DNA from: Owenia fusiformis
Lineage: Eukaryota > Annelida > Polychaeta > Sabellida > Oweniidae
DNA: 60,000 nt
Reading direction: 5' to 3'
Assembly: GCA_903813345.2 (NCBI GenBank)
Contig: CAIIXF020000006.1
Location: forward strand, 33,395,524-33,455,523
Shown here one piece after another: positions 45,639 to 58,079 of the stretch. The translations under genes and the position numbers were made by a program. Position 1 is the first letter of the stretch, and every line of letters starts with the position of its first letter. Below the pieces are notes generated by a model. That model worked only from the letters and a program-made list of their open reading frames with translations. It had not been told where the DNA came from and ran no database searches.

Positions 45639-45679
45639 CTATAAAACTGTGATATCCCACTTTCATGAAAATGATATAA

Positions 45680-47990
45680 ATCACACCCGGGAATTTCGCG
45701 TCATAAAGGCTCGTCCGCTAGAGGCGCTGCGAGCGCGCGGCCATTTTGCCGGTCAATTCGGGTCAAATATTGTCCAGCTTTACACACGATTTTCTAGTAG
45801 TTGATGATCCCCTTTAACGTATGTAATGATTTGTATATAAAGCTTACATGTATCTGGATTAATATATTTTTATCCTGTGCAGTTTAAACAGTTCGTTTTC
45901 TTCCAACTCTATAAGGAATTACATCATATTTTTTTCGAAAATCAGCGGTAAAACTTGACACTGATTAGTTATTTTTTCTCTAATTGTAATTTTAAAATTC
46001 TGCCTCGGACAAGACACAATTTGTATATTTATATATTTGCATATATAGCTCAAACGTGTTTCAAATTTGATGAAGATTCATCCATAAATGAAAAAATGCC
46101 ACTGGCGCAAAAATGTTGTGTTTTTGTCAAATCTTTGCTAACGATGCGTTTTTTTTAGCTCACATGGTGAGCTTTTGCAATCACTCACTTGTCCGTCTGT
46201 CCGTCCATCCGTATGTCTGTCCGTCAACAATAGTGGCACGTTTTAAAACCTCTGTCGATAGGATTCCTGTTTTAAGTTATTTCTGTTCAACATCAATACA
46301 GAAAACTCCCCTATGACTCCTGGTTCAAAAGCTTGCCTATTTTCAAAAAATTGCCGTCACTATTGTCTCGCGAAATTCAATTTTGGTGCATTTCCTAGCT
46401 TTACAAATAATTTCAGGTGTCCTACATTGTAAAAATCCATGTCAATGTAAATGGTAGATATATGAAATAATTTTGTTACAAAAAATCAGCGAAAAATTAT
46501 ATCCATTTTTTTATTTTCAGCCATTTTAGTTAACATTGATTTGTCTATCTGACTTGCGAAATCCACTTTCCGTCAATAACAGTGGCACGTTTTAAAACCT
46601 CTGTCGATAGGATTCCTGTTTTAAGTTATTTCTGTTCAACATCAACACAGAACACTCCCCTATGACTCCTGGTTCAAAAGCTCGCCTATTTTCAAAATGG
46701 CCATCACTTTTGTCTCGCGAAATTCACTTTTGACCCATTTCATAGCTTTACAAATAATTTCAAGTGTCCTACATTGTAAAAATCCATGTCAATGTAAAGA
46801 GTAGATGTATGAAATAATTTTGTTACGAAAAATCAGCGAAAAATTATATCCATTTTTCAGCCATTTAAGTTAACATTGATTTGTCCATCTGTCTCGCAAA
46901 ATCCACTTTTGGACCATTTACCTTAAACCCTCTGTCGATAGGATTCCCGTTTTAAGTTAATTTTGTTTAACATCAATACTAAAAACTCTCCTATGACTCT
47001 TGGTTCAAAAGCTCGCCTATTTTCAAAATGGTCGCCATTCTTGTTTCGCGAAATTCACTTTTTGCCCATTTCCTAGCTTTACAAATAATTTCAGCTGTCC
47101 TGCATTGTAAAAAGCCATGTCACTGTAAAGAGTAGTTGTATGAAATAATTTTGTTACAAAAAATTGGCAAAATATTATATCCGTTTTTTTATTTTCAGCC
47201 ATTTTAGTTAACATTGATTTGTCCATCTGTCTCGCAAAATCCTCTTTTGGACCATTTGCTTAAAACCTCTGTCGATAGGATTCCAGTTTCAAGTTATTTT
47301 TGTTCAACATCAATACAAAAAACTCCCCTATGACTCCTGGTTCAAAAACTTGCCTGATTTCAAAATGGTCACCATTTTTGTCTCGCAAAATTTAATTTTG
47401 GCCCATTTCCTAGCTTTACAAATAATTTCAGGTGTCTTGCATTGCAAAAAGCCATGTCACTGTAAAGAGTAGTTGTTTGAAACAATTTTGTTACAAATAA
47501 TTGGCCAAAAATTATATCCGTTTTTTTTTCAGCCATTTTACTTAACATCGATTTGTCCATCTGTCTCTCAGTCAGTCCAAAATAGTGGCAAGTGGCTTGA
47601 AATAATTTTGTTACAAAAAATCAGCAAAACATTATATCCGTTTTTTTTTTGTCACCATGTGAGCCCAGTACCCACGGTACTAATTTTTAGTTTACGAAGA
47701 AATTACCCCTCCATAGTGAAGCCGTAACTTTACTAATATTGAACCTATCAACTTGAAATAAACAGGATTAAAATAAGCAATTCTTTAGAAATACGATGAT
47801 ATGTATCATGCCTATTTAACAATATATATTATGAAAGAAAATCATAGTTTAACATTGCAAACATGAAAAAATGATGGGTTGTACTTATACGTCCGCGCGA
47901 TGTTTATACACGTTGCATGGAACGTTGCTATGCACAACAGCGCACCAAGCGGAGGAATAATTATGACGCGAAATTCCTGTGTGTGAATAT
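45680..47990. mobile_element. Probable old DNA transposon with diverged inverted ends, host of a family C element
   Basis: GGAATTTCGCGTCATAA at 45688-45704 recurs inverted as TTATGACGCGAAATTCC at about 47960-47976. CCGCTAGAGGCGCTG is matched loosely by the complement of the sequence near 47940. The middle is mostly the family C insertion at 46154-47683. Limits are approximate. Confidence 0.4.
46154..47683 (+). mobile_element. Hairpin-ended (CCGT)n element, family C, with ~4 core repeats
   Basis: It has the same ends as 16521-19495 (TTTAGCTCACATGGTGAGCT; CACCATGTGAGCCCAGTACC; CTAA), but only about four ~337-bp units, marked by CTCTGTCGATAGGATTCC at about 46250, 46601, 46930 and 47268. Confidence 0.75.
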
Positions 47991-48169
47991 TGATATATTT
48001 GTATAATCTTGATTAATAATGGCATTCTTTCATGGTGAATACCTTGACCTCAGTTATCGTTCAATCATACATGTTTTCCACAACTTGACTAACAGGGTGA
48101 TCCAGAAATAATGTCAAAGGTATTGCAATTTCAAAATTACTTGATTAACCATCAAAAATAAAGGAGTGT

Positions 48170-48976
48170 CATTGATTGATGAGAGGCTTCTCCTTCAAGA
48201 GGCAGGTTGATGTGGCATTGATGAGAGGCTTCTCCTTCAGGAGACATGTTGATGTGGCATTGATGAGATGCTTCTCCTTCAGGAGACATGTTGATGTGGC
48301 ATTGATGAGATGCTTCTCCTTCAGGAGACATGTTGATGTGGCATTGATGGGAGGCTTCTCCTTCAGGAGACAGGTTGATGTGGCATTAATGAGATGCTTC
48401 TCCTTCAGGAGACACATTGATGTGGCATTGATGAGATGCTTCTCCTTCAGGAGACAAGTTAATGTGGCATTGATGAGGCTTCTCATTCAGGAGACACGTT
48501 GATATGGCATTGATGAGATGCTTCTCCTTCAGGAGACACGTTGATGTGGCATTGATGAGAGGATTCTCCTTCAGGAGACACGTTGATGTGGCATTGATGA
48601 GATGCTTCTCCTTCAGGAGACAAGTTGATGTGGCATTGATGAGGCTTCTCATTCAGGAGACACGTTGATGTGGCATTGATGAGATGCTTCTCCTTCAGGA
48701 GACATGTTGATGTGGCATTGATGAGAGGCTTCTCCTTCAGGAAACCAATTGATGTGCCATTGGTGAGAGGCTTCTCCTTCAGTAGACAAGTTGATGTAGC
48801 ATTGATAAAATGCTTTTCCTTCAGGAGACACGTTGATGTGGCATTGATGAGAGGCTTCTCCTTCAGTAGACAAGTTGATGTGGCATTGATAAAATGCTTT
48901 TCCTTCAGGAGACACGTTGATGTAGCATTGATGAGAGGCTTCTCCTTCAAGAAGCAATTTGATGTGGCAGCGATGA
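48170..48976 (+). repeat. 42-bp minisatellite with a hairpin in each unit, ~19 copies
   Basis: The unit contains ATTGATGAGAGGCTTCTCCT, TCAGGAGACATGTTGATGTG and GC. TCTCCT-TC-AGGAGA is a perfect 6-bp stem. Some units lack 3 bases (GATGAGGCTTCTC). Several frames on both strands stay open because 42 and 39 are multiples of three; these are not called genes. Each unit also resembles a strong 3' splice site (GCTTCTCCTTCAG|G). Confidence 0.85.
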
Positions 48977-48978
48977 GA

Positions 48979-49063
48979 GGCCATTCAATATGGTGAAGTT
49001 GGACAGTGCATTTGTACTGACATTCTGTCCAACGATTGTAGAATTTCACCATATTGAATGGCC
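48979..49063. repeat. 85-nt hairpin at the edge of the 42-bp array
   Basis: Arms 48979-48997 and 49045-49063 are perfect 19-bp complements (GGCCATTCAATATGGTGAA). The stem continues with a further 9 bp (GTTGGACAG / CTGTCCAAC at 48998-49006 and 49025-49033). An 11-nt bulge is on the 3' side and the loop is 18 nt. Confidence 0.7.
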
Positions 49064-49882
49064 TATCATTATTTATTCTGATTCAAACATAAAAAATGAA
49101 AATATTGGGGAGAATTGGGGATTGGGGCCCATAAAATAACCAAACTTTTTTTGCCATTCATAGGTGTGATGTCACAATATATAGATACCCGGATGAATAG
49201 AGCATAGTCGTGCATCTATGGAGAATTAGAGAACATTCTATATAGGCTATGCTGTATTCTGAGGGGTTGAGAAATTCAACCAGAGCACATGTTTGATTTA
49301 ATATTCAAACATACTCAAGCAAGGTGTGTCTGATTCCAGCCAATCTGAGCACAGTATTTCATATAACTGCAGTGCATTATATTAACAATAACCATACCCA
49401 AGGTCACTCATTGAATGGTTGTCAAGATAACAACTTAACTCTACATATTGACATTGATGCTTTGCCAACTTGACCCTTGTAAAAAGTTTCATTGAAAATA
49501 TGTTCTTTTAGTGACTTCGTATATTTTAGATGATTTTGTAAAAAATATTTTGCAATGTGTGAAAAAAATTTGAGCTCAAGACTTGATGCATTTTGGCTGA
49601 CTCATTCCACTCAGGCATTGTTTGTTCCGTGGTCATGCAAAGATTTGAAAACAACACCTTCAAGGGAATGATTCAGTCCACAATGCACTGAGTCAAGGGC
49701 TTAAATCCTAAAATTAAGATACTGATCAGTAGGTACCTTTAATTTGTTCATATTTTAAAACAAGTTTAATATACTTTAATGTCTAAATGAAATAATGCAA
49801 TAGCACAAAAAAGTAAACGATTACCAAAGTATTGGCTTTCACCATTTGGAGCCTCCTATATCATAGGGGTAAAGCAGACCCG
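49064..49882. other. Intergenic, nothing recognised
   Basis: No repeat or coding signal noticed. Confidence 0.4.
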
Positions 49883-49991
49883 ATACTCCATGGGAGAGTG
49901 GGGACCCCTGCATGCATGGCTGCACCAGGACCCTTTTAATTTGCCATCACAGGAGAAATAGGTAGTTTCCAGACAGAACTTTACTAACATG
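49883..49991 (+). repeat. Dispersed repeat, copy 1
   Basis: ATACTCCATGGGAGAGTGG, GCATGGCTGCACCAGGAC and GAGAAATAGGTAGTTTCCAG recur in the same order and orientation at 57518-57622. Probably part of a SINE or other mobile repeat; family unknown. Confidence 0.6.
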
Positions 49992-50927
49992 TCAAAGCAT
50001 GTGCTCATGGTATATTCGTGTTTTAACACCCGTGTATATTCAAATACAGTTAAAGTACAGTATGCATGACATATATTTAGGCCATTACAATTTAACTGTT
50101 TTACACTGCCAGTTTATCCAAAAAACTCCCTTTCCAACCTTTTTCTTGCCTTTTTAGGATTTTTTTGTATTTAAAAATAAATTTACACATAGGCATGATA
50201 TGTAAAATCCAATCAGAACACAACAACAGAATAAATGGCTAATTTAGAATTAGTGTCATTTATTACCCATATAGAATACTAGCTCAAGTCAGTGCTAAAG
50301 ATAGAATATTAATCTCGGAGTAAATACGAGATTTGGTTAACGTGACCGGAAATGGATAATGGAACTCGTATTCTAAAGATTATAACTAAATTAAGTAAAG
50401 GGTACAAGTAAACAGGTTCTAAAGGCGGAAGAGTCAGGGTGAAACTACACACCAATTTAAAAGGATTAAATAAATAGGCAACAACAATAATGTGCTACAA
50501 CACCCACTAGGCCTACTAAGCCTGAAGATACTTACTATAAGATGGTAATGTTTATCTATAATGAATTTATTTGGTTTAACTTTATATGAATAAATACGTA
50601 ATCTGCATGCAATCAAACGCCTTTCAGTTATCTATAAATAACTGCTCAGATTAATTATTGTGATATTTATAACTCACTACAAACGAGAATTCTATAGTCT
50701 ATTAAATATTTCAAATGGATACTTTTTATACTACTGATGTACAGCGTTCACTAATACAAAAGGTCAACTTGAACTTAGAGTGGTAAGCTTTCTAACTGTA
50801 TTGTCTTTTATGCCCTCTATACACGCCAGGAAGTATTAAATTTCTAGCCACACAGGATTAAACCAAGACCTAAACAACCACTATGATTCCAACAGCTGAT
50901 TGAAAGATTTACTCGGAGTGCACAAGT

Positions 50928-51539
50928 ACTCTGCTTAAAGGAACATTCCTTGCCAGACTATTTCTCTCCTGATATGGTAGCTACAATCATATATATACTT
51001 TACATATTTAGCAAAACACAGGAAAATGTTTTCATATGGTTGATCATTTAAAAATGTAGTACTCATTCCCAGTAAGCTGCCATCTTTTCAGATTTCTTTC
51101 AGGAAGTGATGTCATCGACTCTCACCTGTTATAACCTTATCTATTACAGTATAGGAAAAAAGTACAAAATCACTTCTAAAAAAGAAGCCCTTATCTTCTT
51201 TGTAAAAATATTTTCAGGAGTTGTCAACTTAGAACTAAAGAAGAGATCATCAAAAGGATTTTAATCATAGACCAAATTGAAAAAAATATTCAGCTGGTTT
51301 AGTAATTCTGATAGCTCCTTACCTAATGTTATATGCAAAGTTGAGAGTCGATGACATCACTTCCTGAGTAAAATTTTAAAAGATGGCAGCCTACTGGAAT
51401 TGAGCACTACATTTTTAAGTGATCAATATTGACAATTTCGAAACATTTTTCTGTTTTTTGATAAACTTGCAAAGTATGTATATGGTTATAGCTCCCATAT
51501 TAGGAGAGAGATTGTCTGGCAAGGAATATCCCTTTAAAG
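50928..51539. mobile_element. MITE with ~190-bp inverted ends
   Basis: The left arm (AAAGGAACATTCCTTGCCAG, GGAAGTGATGTCATCGACTC) and right arm (GAGTCGATGACATCACTTCC, CTGGCAAGGAATATCCCTTT) are reverse complements over about 190 bp (50934-51127, 51345-51539). ACAAGT flanks both sides (50922-50927, 51540-51545). Confidence 0.7.
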
Positions 51540-51545
51540 ACAAGT

Positions 51546-52630
51546 CTCAGACCTGAACATCCAATAAACCCTAAGGATTCACCCTTTGTTAAGTCAATCA
51601 ACACCTTGTCTGACTCCGCCTCCTATAATGTAATTCCTAAATTCCTTTTACAGCGCCAAAGGCCTAATATGAGTTTTAAATATGACTTTCGGAACCTCGA
51701 AATGACAACCCTATTTATTTTAACACACGTTCAGAAGTCTAATTCCCATATGCAACAATTCCTCTAAACACCCGAACAGTGAAAACAGGAGTTTTCAACA
51801 AGTACAAAGAACCAAAACTCATAAATTACACAATGACGAATTGGAGCTCTAAACTAGCTAGACCAAGGAAAACAAATAACACCAGCTTAAGCGCTGCCCA
51901 CGCCGGTTTGTTATGATTTAATGTTCTCAGGTCGTAAAACAGCTGTTACGATTATCCCGTTTAAGTGATAGCTCAATTACAAATTACCCACAACACTCAA
52001 AATTAGCTGGTTAATTGGACGCTAATTGATCGACTCTTTCTTACATGAAAACATTACTTGCTTTTCCTCTCCAGCGGTTACACGTGAATTGTGAATTAAT
52101 ATGGAATTAACGGCGGGACAATTGTTTCACTTCTATTCCTCTAACAATCCTCTACCACACCAAGTGATCTCTGACTGCACTGAATAGACCATAGAAATAT
52201 TTGCACTGATAAAATAACTGTTTCCCGATCCAACATTCACGTTCAAAGTTTCCTTATATTTTCCACTATTTCTTTCAAATCTCAAATATTCGAACTAAAC
52301 AGTCAAATAGAGAACAGATCAGAAACCAATGATAATCAATCTTTATTGCTGATCAGCCCAGATTTTCCGATATATAGCCTAATCTTCTAGCCGAAAATAA
52401 GTACAAGTGAACGAACAATTTCAATTTAATCATTCAATCGCCAATCAAATTCCCAGAGTAATCATCCAATTTTAATCATAAACTAATTAAAATTCCTCTC
52501 TTTCTATCTCTACTCAAACCTCTGCCATCCAAATGACCTATGTTCGAATCTAGTTAGACTATAGAAATTATACTTCAAAATATTAATTAAATCGAAACAA
52601 TTGAATTTCGCTATTCTATTTCTTTTCTCA
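51546..52630. other. Intergenic, nothing recognised
   Basis: AT-rich, no structure noticed. Some phrases (CAAACCTC.G, GACCTATGTT, ATAGAAAT) recur on both sides of the element at 52638, which suggests an older local duplication. Confidence 0.4.
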
Positions 52631-52637
52631 AACCTCC

Positions 52638-53142
52638 GTAGGGCTGTCAACTTGGGACCACCTAATATGAGTGACTTCAAAATGTTGGACACCTAAGTCC
52701 AAATCTGAACACTTTTGTCCAAATTTTGAACACCTTTGGCCAACTTTTAAACACCTTTGGCCAAAGTTTAAGCACCTTTGCCAAACTTTGAACACCTCAA
52801 ATTTTTCGCGCTCGGTACGCTCGCGTTGTCGTCAACGGGGGGGGGGGGGGGGGGGGGGGGGGGGGTAGGTACAAAAAATTTCCAATGAACATGCGTGACA
52901 CATACGGGATTCGCGTGACAAATCCGAACAAATTGCGTTCGTTTTTTTCCGGCGTTCGTATTTTTACCGTATCGTAAACATATTTCGAAAAAATTTCTAC
53001 AGAAATATTTTTGCTTGACAATTACCAGGTAAAATGCGTATTTTGCGTGACATTTTCTGTCACGCAAAAAAAACTGGCGTGACTTCAAATTCTTCAGCAA
53101 AAGCGTGAGAAATACGCAAATTGCGGGACAGTTGACAGGCCT
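52638..53142. mobile_element. MITE-like element with ~30-bp repeats, a long G run and a perfect hairpin
   Basis: The ends GGGCTGTCAAC (left) and GTTGACAGGCC (right) are inverted. CCTCCGT lies just outside both. Inside are ~30-bp repeats of the form GAACACCTTTGGCCAA (52680-52800), about 29 consecutive G (about 52838-52865), and TTTTGCGTGACA/TGTCACGCAAAA (53041-53052, 53058-53069), a perfect 12-bp stem with a 5-nt loop. Confidence 0.5.
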
Positions 53143-54950
53143 GCCTCCGTCATTCAAACGACCTATGTTTGAACCTAAATAGACTGTTAAAATCTCTTTC
53201 AAAGTTATTAATTGAATTAAATTTCTCTCTTCTATTCCTTCCAAACCTTATTGTTTGAACTTAATAGACTATAGAAATCTTATTCTGTGGTTTAGTTTAA
53301 TTTGACTTAATATCGGTAATGATGATTCTATATTTTAATTGTCTCTTTTGGGAACTCCAATCTGACGATTTAACAATCAATTTGTACTCACAAATAGCCT
53401 CACAGGTGCAGTTGTCATTTTCTCATGGAAAATCTCTCCAAAGTCAGGTTTCCTTTCTGCAGTTCTGTACTATTATAACGCGTATTCGAAGACAATATAC
53501 AGTGGTTGTGAAAAATTCTCCCAAGTCGAGTCCAGATGTCTTTTTCTTGTTATACTATGCTGATTCCCCGGCCGATAGCGATCAAAACTGTTACATCAAA
53601 GCATGTACACTGGTCAATTTATACTAAACGGTCGCGGCCTGGTATTTGGAAATATTTCTCAGAAATTACACAAAATTGCTATCCTTGCAAATATTCACAG
53701 GATTGCCCCATAAAAAAATACCCAAGGACACATTTTTTAAAGGTATTTTCAAACTACAGTGGGCCCGCAGAATGCTGGGTAAGCACATTCCTATCAAGAA
53801 TCACAACATTATAGCAACATACGGAGTTTCTCACCGCATCACTGTATGTGAGTCACGGGGAATCCCCTGAATTTCTTCATTGGTGTTTATACTATATCTG
53901 CCTAATGTAGTTATGTAGTGTTCAAAAAAAGTTCAAAACATATTTTATCTAGATCCTTCAGAAATTAACTTATCCAATAGATTACTTTACTAGTTCTAGT
54001 ATCTTGCATGACTCGTTCATAAAATTCTTTAATTCTACTTCGTTCCCAATACGTCCTCAGACAGACAAGAAGTTGAAGTCACACCCATTTGTTTGCGTGA
54101 CAGAATATGCCACGCAAAAATACTTATACGCTCTTTCTCTGATTATTGTCAAGCAAATACAGTTTAGGAGAAGAAAATAAAAAAACAAATGCCGGAAACG
54201 AAGGCCGAAAAACAAGTTCCAAGTGATTAGGTTTAGAATGCTTTGTTCTTTTACGATTTGATAAGAGACAGAGACTAAGAAATTAAATGCGACGAAATAT
54301 TTTGACAACGTAATATTGTATACTGTTTTATGTTTAAAGTTCTATGCGTTAACTTATTTTATCTGTTTCAAAATGTTTCATTTTATTTTGCCTATAAAAA
54401 GAGATTGAAGAAGTTAAGATAAACTGTTCCGTAATATATATTGTGTTTTAATAACCGCTTTAAGATCACAATGGAAAATAAATCCCCCGTTCCTGCCATT
54501 CTAGTAGCACCATGTAATGGGTGCAGTTCTAAGTGAGAGAGAGAGAGAGATCTATAGACATCAGAATGCGTCCATCCCATTAATTTGGCCAAATACATGG
54601 CATGAAACTGGCGTAAGCTTAACTTGGTACGTCCCCCTTTCTCTGGTAAATCATGACTATATTTTTCGGAGTAATGGGTTTCGGACAACTGGGGTGTACC
54701 GGACCCCTATATGAAAAGGTACATTTTAATATATAACACGATGAGGGGTAAATGTTTCATAGTTGGTCACGAACGCCATAAGTGCAAAGTATTGTTCAGA
54801 ATTTTTGAATTTCATGTTGGTTTACGGTACTCACAAGTGTGGTTTCTCTTAATAATATTTCTATGCGTATTGTGTGGAATTGTGTTGACGTTTATTTAAG
54901 TTAAGTGCATTATATGTGATAAATCAGTATCTGAAATTTTAATTTGAGTA
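53143..54950. other. Intergenic, no gene recognised
   Basis: Contains a second TTTGCGTG/CACGCAAA hairpin (54092-54118) related to the one at 53041 and a short (GA)n run near 54533-54549. Small open frames lack any family signature. Confidence 0.4.
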
Positions 54951-54964
54951 CTTTTACATTATGC

Positions 54965-55320
54965 CCCAATCACGCAAATCCCTTGAATGGTCCTGCGACA
55001 TCCCGCAAATTTAGGTGGATGTTTCGCCAATCCTGCAAATTTGGGGCACTTTGTCTAAAAAAATTGCCCCTCTATGAAGTCTTAGGGTGGTTACCCTGTT
55101 AACTGTCTCGCAATTAACGTGTTTGTCCCTCGAATGGTCCCGCGAAATCCCGCGAATTTGATCGAAATTCGACCTATTAGCGCAATCACGCAAATTCCTT
55201 AAATATCCCGCAAAATCCCGCGAATTTAGGCGGATGTCCCGCAGAATCCCGCGAATTTTTGGCACTGGGTCTAAAAAATCTGTCCCGCGAGAAAATCTTT
55301 GGGGGTTGACAGTACTGTCA
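54965..55320. repeat. Two diverged copies of a CCCGC(A/G)AATTT-rich repeat
   Basis: Phrases such as CACGCAAAT, CCCGCAAATTTAGGTGGATG and GGCACT..GTCTAAAAAA occur at about 54970-55065 and again at about 55185-55275. The right end GTTGACAGTACTGTCAGGCC resembles the terminus of the element at 52638. Confidence 0.5.
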
Positions 55321-57517
55321 GGCCAAACACTGATTCATAAAATATAATTTATGAGGAACTTCACCCAAGAGCCAGGAACCCACTATCACCAAAACAGAGC
55401 TTCATAATTGAGGATTAAATTCGCAGAAACCAGGCAAAAATAGAACAACAACAAACAATTTATCATCCAAGGACCCGTCATTTCTCAGTACACTTAAATT
55501 ATTCAACAAAAAATATCACTTGTTTTAATTCATTCCCAAAAACCATAATCCAAAAAGGGTTTTCAAAACTATACTGTGTTTTCCCTACATTACCTATCAC
55601 ACTCTCGCATAATTATTAGTTTACGTGTAGGGAGGGTCTCTACACCCACATCAATTTCAAAATTTCATTTCAGTTGAGTGAAAAACTATGAATAAATAAT
55701 ATCATAATGAAAAGCAAGGAAGGAGCTTATATGCAGGTCAAAAGGTCAAACCTTGTTATTCAAAAGATGTTCACATGGTGATACCCTTCAAAAAGGTTTC
55801 TGGTTATATTTCATTATTTTTAGTGATACTGTGCAAAATCCTTTGCAAGGGTTAAAAAGAATTTAAGCACATTACTTAATGAATGATGGATGATTTAATG
55901 TATTTGTATCCAAGCCTTTGGATTGGACACAAATGCAACACTTGGGAGGGCCTTCTGCTTAACATGCAATTATTTGGAGGGGCCTTTTGCTTAACATACA
56001 ATTACTTATAAGGGCCTTGTGTACATTGCCAGTGTGTGACATGATATTATCTGGTCAGACAGAAATGTGTTAGTGTGAAGATGCACTTTGCACTTTCACA
56101 ACTGAAGACATTATTAAAGAATTATATTTTTAGAAGATATACTATTACCAGGTCTGGGATAAGGAACATGGCAGGTAAATCCACAAGCATATATTTCTTT
56201 TATTGTCAGTTTATGGATAATCTTGGTACATACTAGGCATCCTTACTACAAAGTACAACAGCCCACTTGGAGGATAAATATTTGATGCTATATTCTACAT
56301 CAACAAGTAAATCCATTCTGTGAAAAAAATCGCAAGAAAAAGCTAGATCCGCAAACAGGAAATACATGTTTCATACAAATCCTCGAGTTTTTTACATGAT
56401 GAAAAGGGGAAGAGCAAAAAGTTGTTCAATAAACGGCTTTGAGGTCATTTTATAAAGTTCTGCTAAAATACCGAAAAATATCCAGGACAATAACAGAACT
56501 AGTTAATTTGTCTTAGTAATTTCTTTAAAGTTTAAAGCCATAATTTATTTATGTTTAAAGTATCGAGTTGATTTGAAGCACATATAGATCGAGAAAATCG
56601 TGTGAAATCAAACGAGCAAAAATAAACTTCGAAATATGACGTCATTTACATCTGCGACTTGTTTTGTCATCCAGGCTTTGTTCAGATGATTGAAATTTGA
56701 AACAGTCAGAAGCAAGAAAAGAAATCTATGATTTCTGTTTTTCTTGCTTATAAATATTTAATTTGTAGCATGGTCAAATAAGGATTGATGTCAAATTCTT
56801 GCAAAAGGGTAATTCACTATTACTAACTGAAGGTTCATCTATCATAGACATTTTTTTTGCAATAATATATTGGAAAGTATAGTCATATTGAACATGAATG
56901 ACATTTGTATATTTCAGATTATTTAGTTTTTTGTGCAATAAGCCTTTGCCCTCTTGTAATTTAAAGAATTTCAGCCATGTTAATCTTTTTGAAAATACTA
57001 TGGCAAAGCATCAAAATATAAGAGACCACATACTTTATTAGCCAAACTAGAAGCAATCCAAGATATACAAAATGTCATTTATGTACAATAGGAATATATT
57101 TTTCCATATATTATTGCACAATGATCTTTTGATTTTAAGTTTTACTGACGCAATAAAACAATGAAATGGGCTTTAGTTGGTAAATCTTTATATAGCCTCT
57201 TCGAACGTTTACTTTTATGGAAATTGTCCCCATTACAACGAACTCAAACATTGTCAAAGTCTATATAGGTTGATCATAAGACCACCTTATTCAGTCACAG
57301 CTGATTGGCCTGTGGAGTCTTTGTGGCGCTGTTGGAATTTTGTCTCACCTAAGTAGTACAGTGTATGTGGCTGAACTTTTACATGGTATCTGATAAATTA
57401 CTCCTTAGCATTCCAAAGGTGGAATTGGGTGGTCAGATTTCAATCTATCAAGAATGATGTGCACGGCTGCTGGTTGAATGGGGACACATGAGACTTCTCC
57501 ATGTAAATCTTGGCCAA
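55321..57517. other. Intergenic, nothing recognised
   Basis: AT-rich sequence upstream of the nucleoside hydrolase exon. I did not find its missing first exon here. Confidence 0.4.
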
Positions 57518-57622
57518 TACTCCATGGGAGAGTGGCGACACCATGCATGGCTGCACCAGGACACTGTTAATTTACCATCACAGGAGAAATAGGTAGTTTC
57601 CAGACAGAAGTTTACTAACATG
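57518..57622 (+). repeat. Dispersed repeat, copy 2
   Basis: It matches 49883-49991. Flanking phrases (AGATTTCAATCTAT, GGCTGCTGGTTGAATGGGG) also occur twice around it, at about 57436-57482 and 57667-57712. Confidence 0.6.
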
Positions 57623-57959
57623 GCGATGCAATTTGGGAGAGACTTGTGCGATTCTTCCGATCCTTTGATTAGATTTCAATCTATTAAGTCCATGGCTGCT
57701 GGTTGAATGGGGGCACTGGTAAAAAGGATTGACAAATCAAATGAGACTACACACACTACACCTCATTCTGTTCAATTTTATGAAAGGAATCCTTTACATT
57801 TAACTTGATATTCTTAACATTTAAATTCAAAAATATCTATTGAATATGGATATATTTTTCTTAGAATAAGTAATTTACATACAGGCTCTATTATGAGATA
57901 TTATAACTTTAAATAGCAATAATTATGCCATTTGTTGTATGGTTTACTGTATATTGTAG

Positions 57960-58064
57960 ATGGTAGCACAGATGAAAAGATGTTCCTGATAGATACAGAT
58001 GCAGGAATTGATGATGCCCATGCGATTATGATGGCACTAAGACATCCACAACACAAAGTTATAG
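57960..58064 (+). CDS. Inosine-uridine nucleoside hydrolase-like exon (partial gene)
   Basis: Acceptor gtatattgtag, donor gtaaag from 58065. It encodes GSTDEKMFLIDTDAGIDDAH and AIMMALRHPQHKVIG. The DTDxGIDDAxAIMMAL pattern is the N-terminal Ca-binding signature of IUNH nucleoside hydrolases (usually D-x-D-P-G-x-D-D), which cleave the N-glycosidic bond of ribonucleosides in purine or pyrimidine salvage. The motif's usual Pro is Ala here. The exon leaves in phase 1 (G|GT). The next segment of the family would read ITCVxGNT; that reading appears, in phase, in the tandem array at 58566-58812, but an uninterrupted exon 2 is not in the window. The upstream exon is not identified. Confidence 0.75.
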
Positions 58065-58079
58065 GTAAAGTAAAACAAT

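Noticed and set aside
48169-49052. Long open frames of 105-189 codons on both strands
   Set aside because: Frames on both strands of a 42-bp tandem repeat stay open because the period is a multiple of three; no start context, splice or family evidence.
52671-53021. Open frames with poly-Gly or poly-Pro around 52840
   Set aside because: Created by the ~29-base G run, which may itself be of uncertain length in the assembly.
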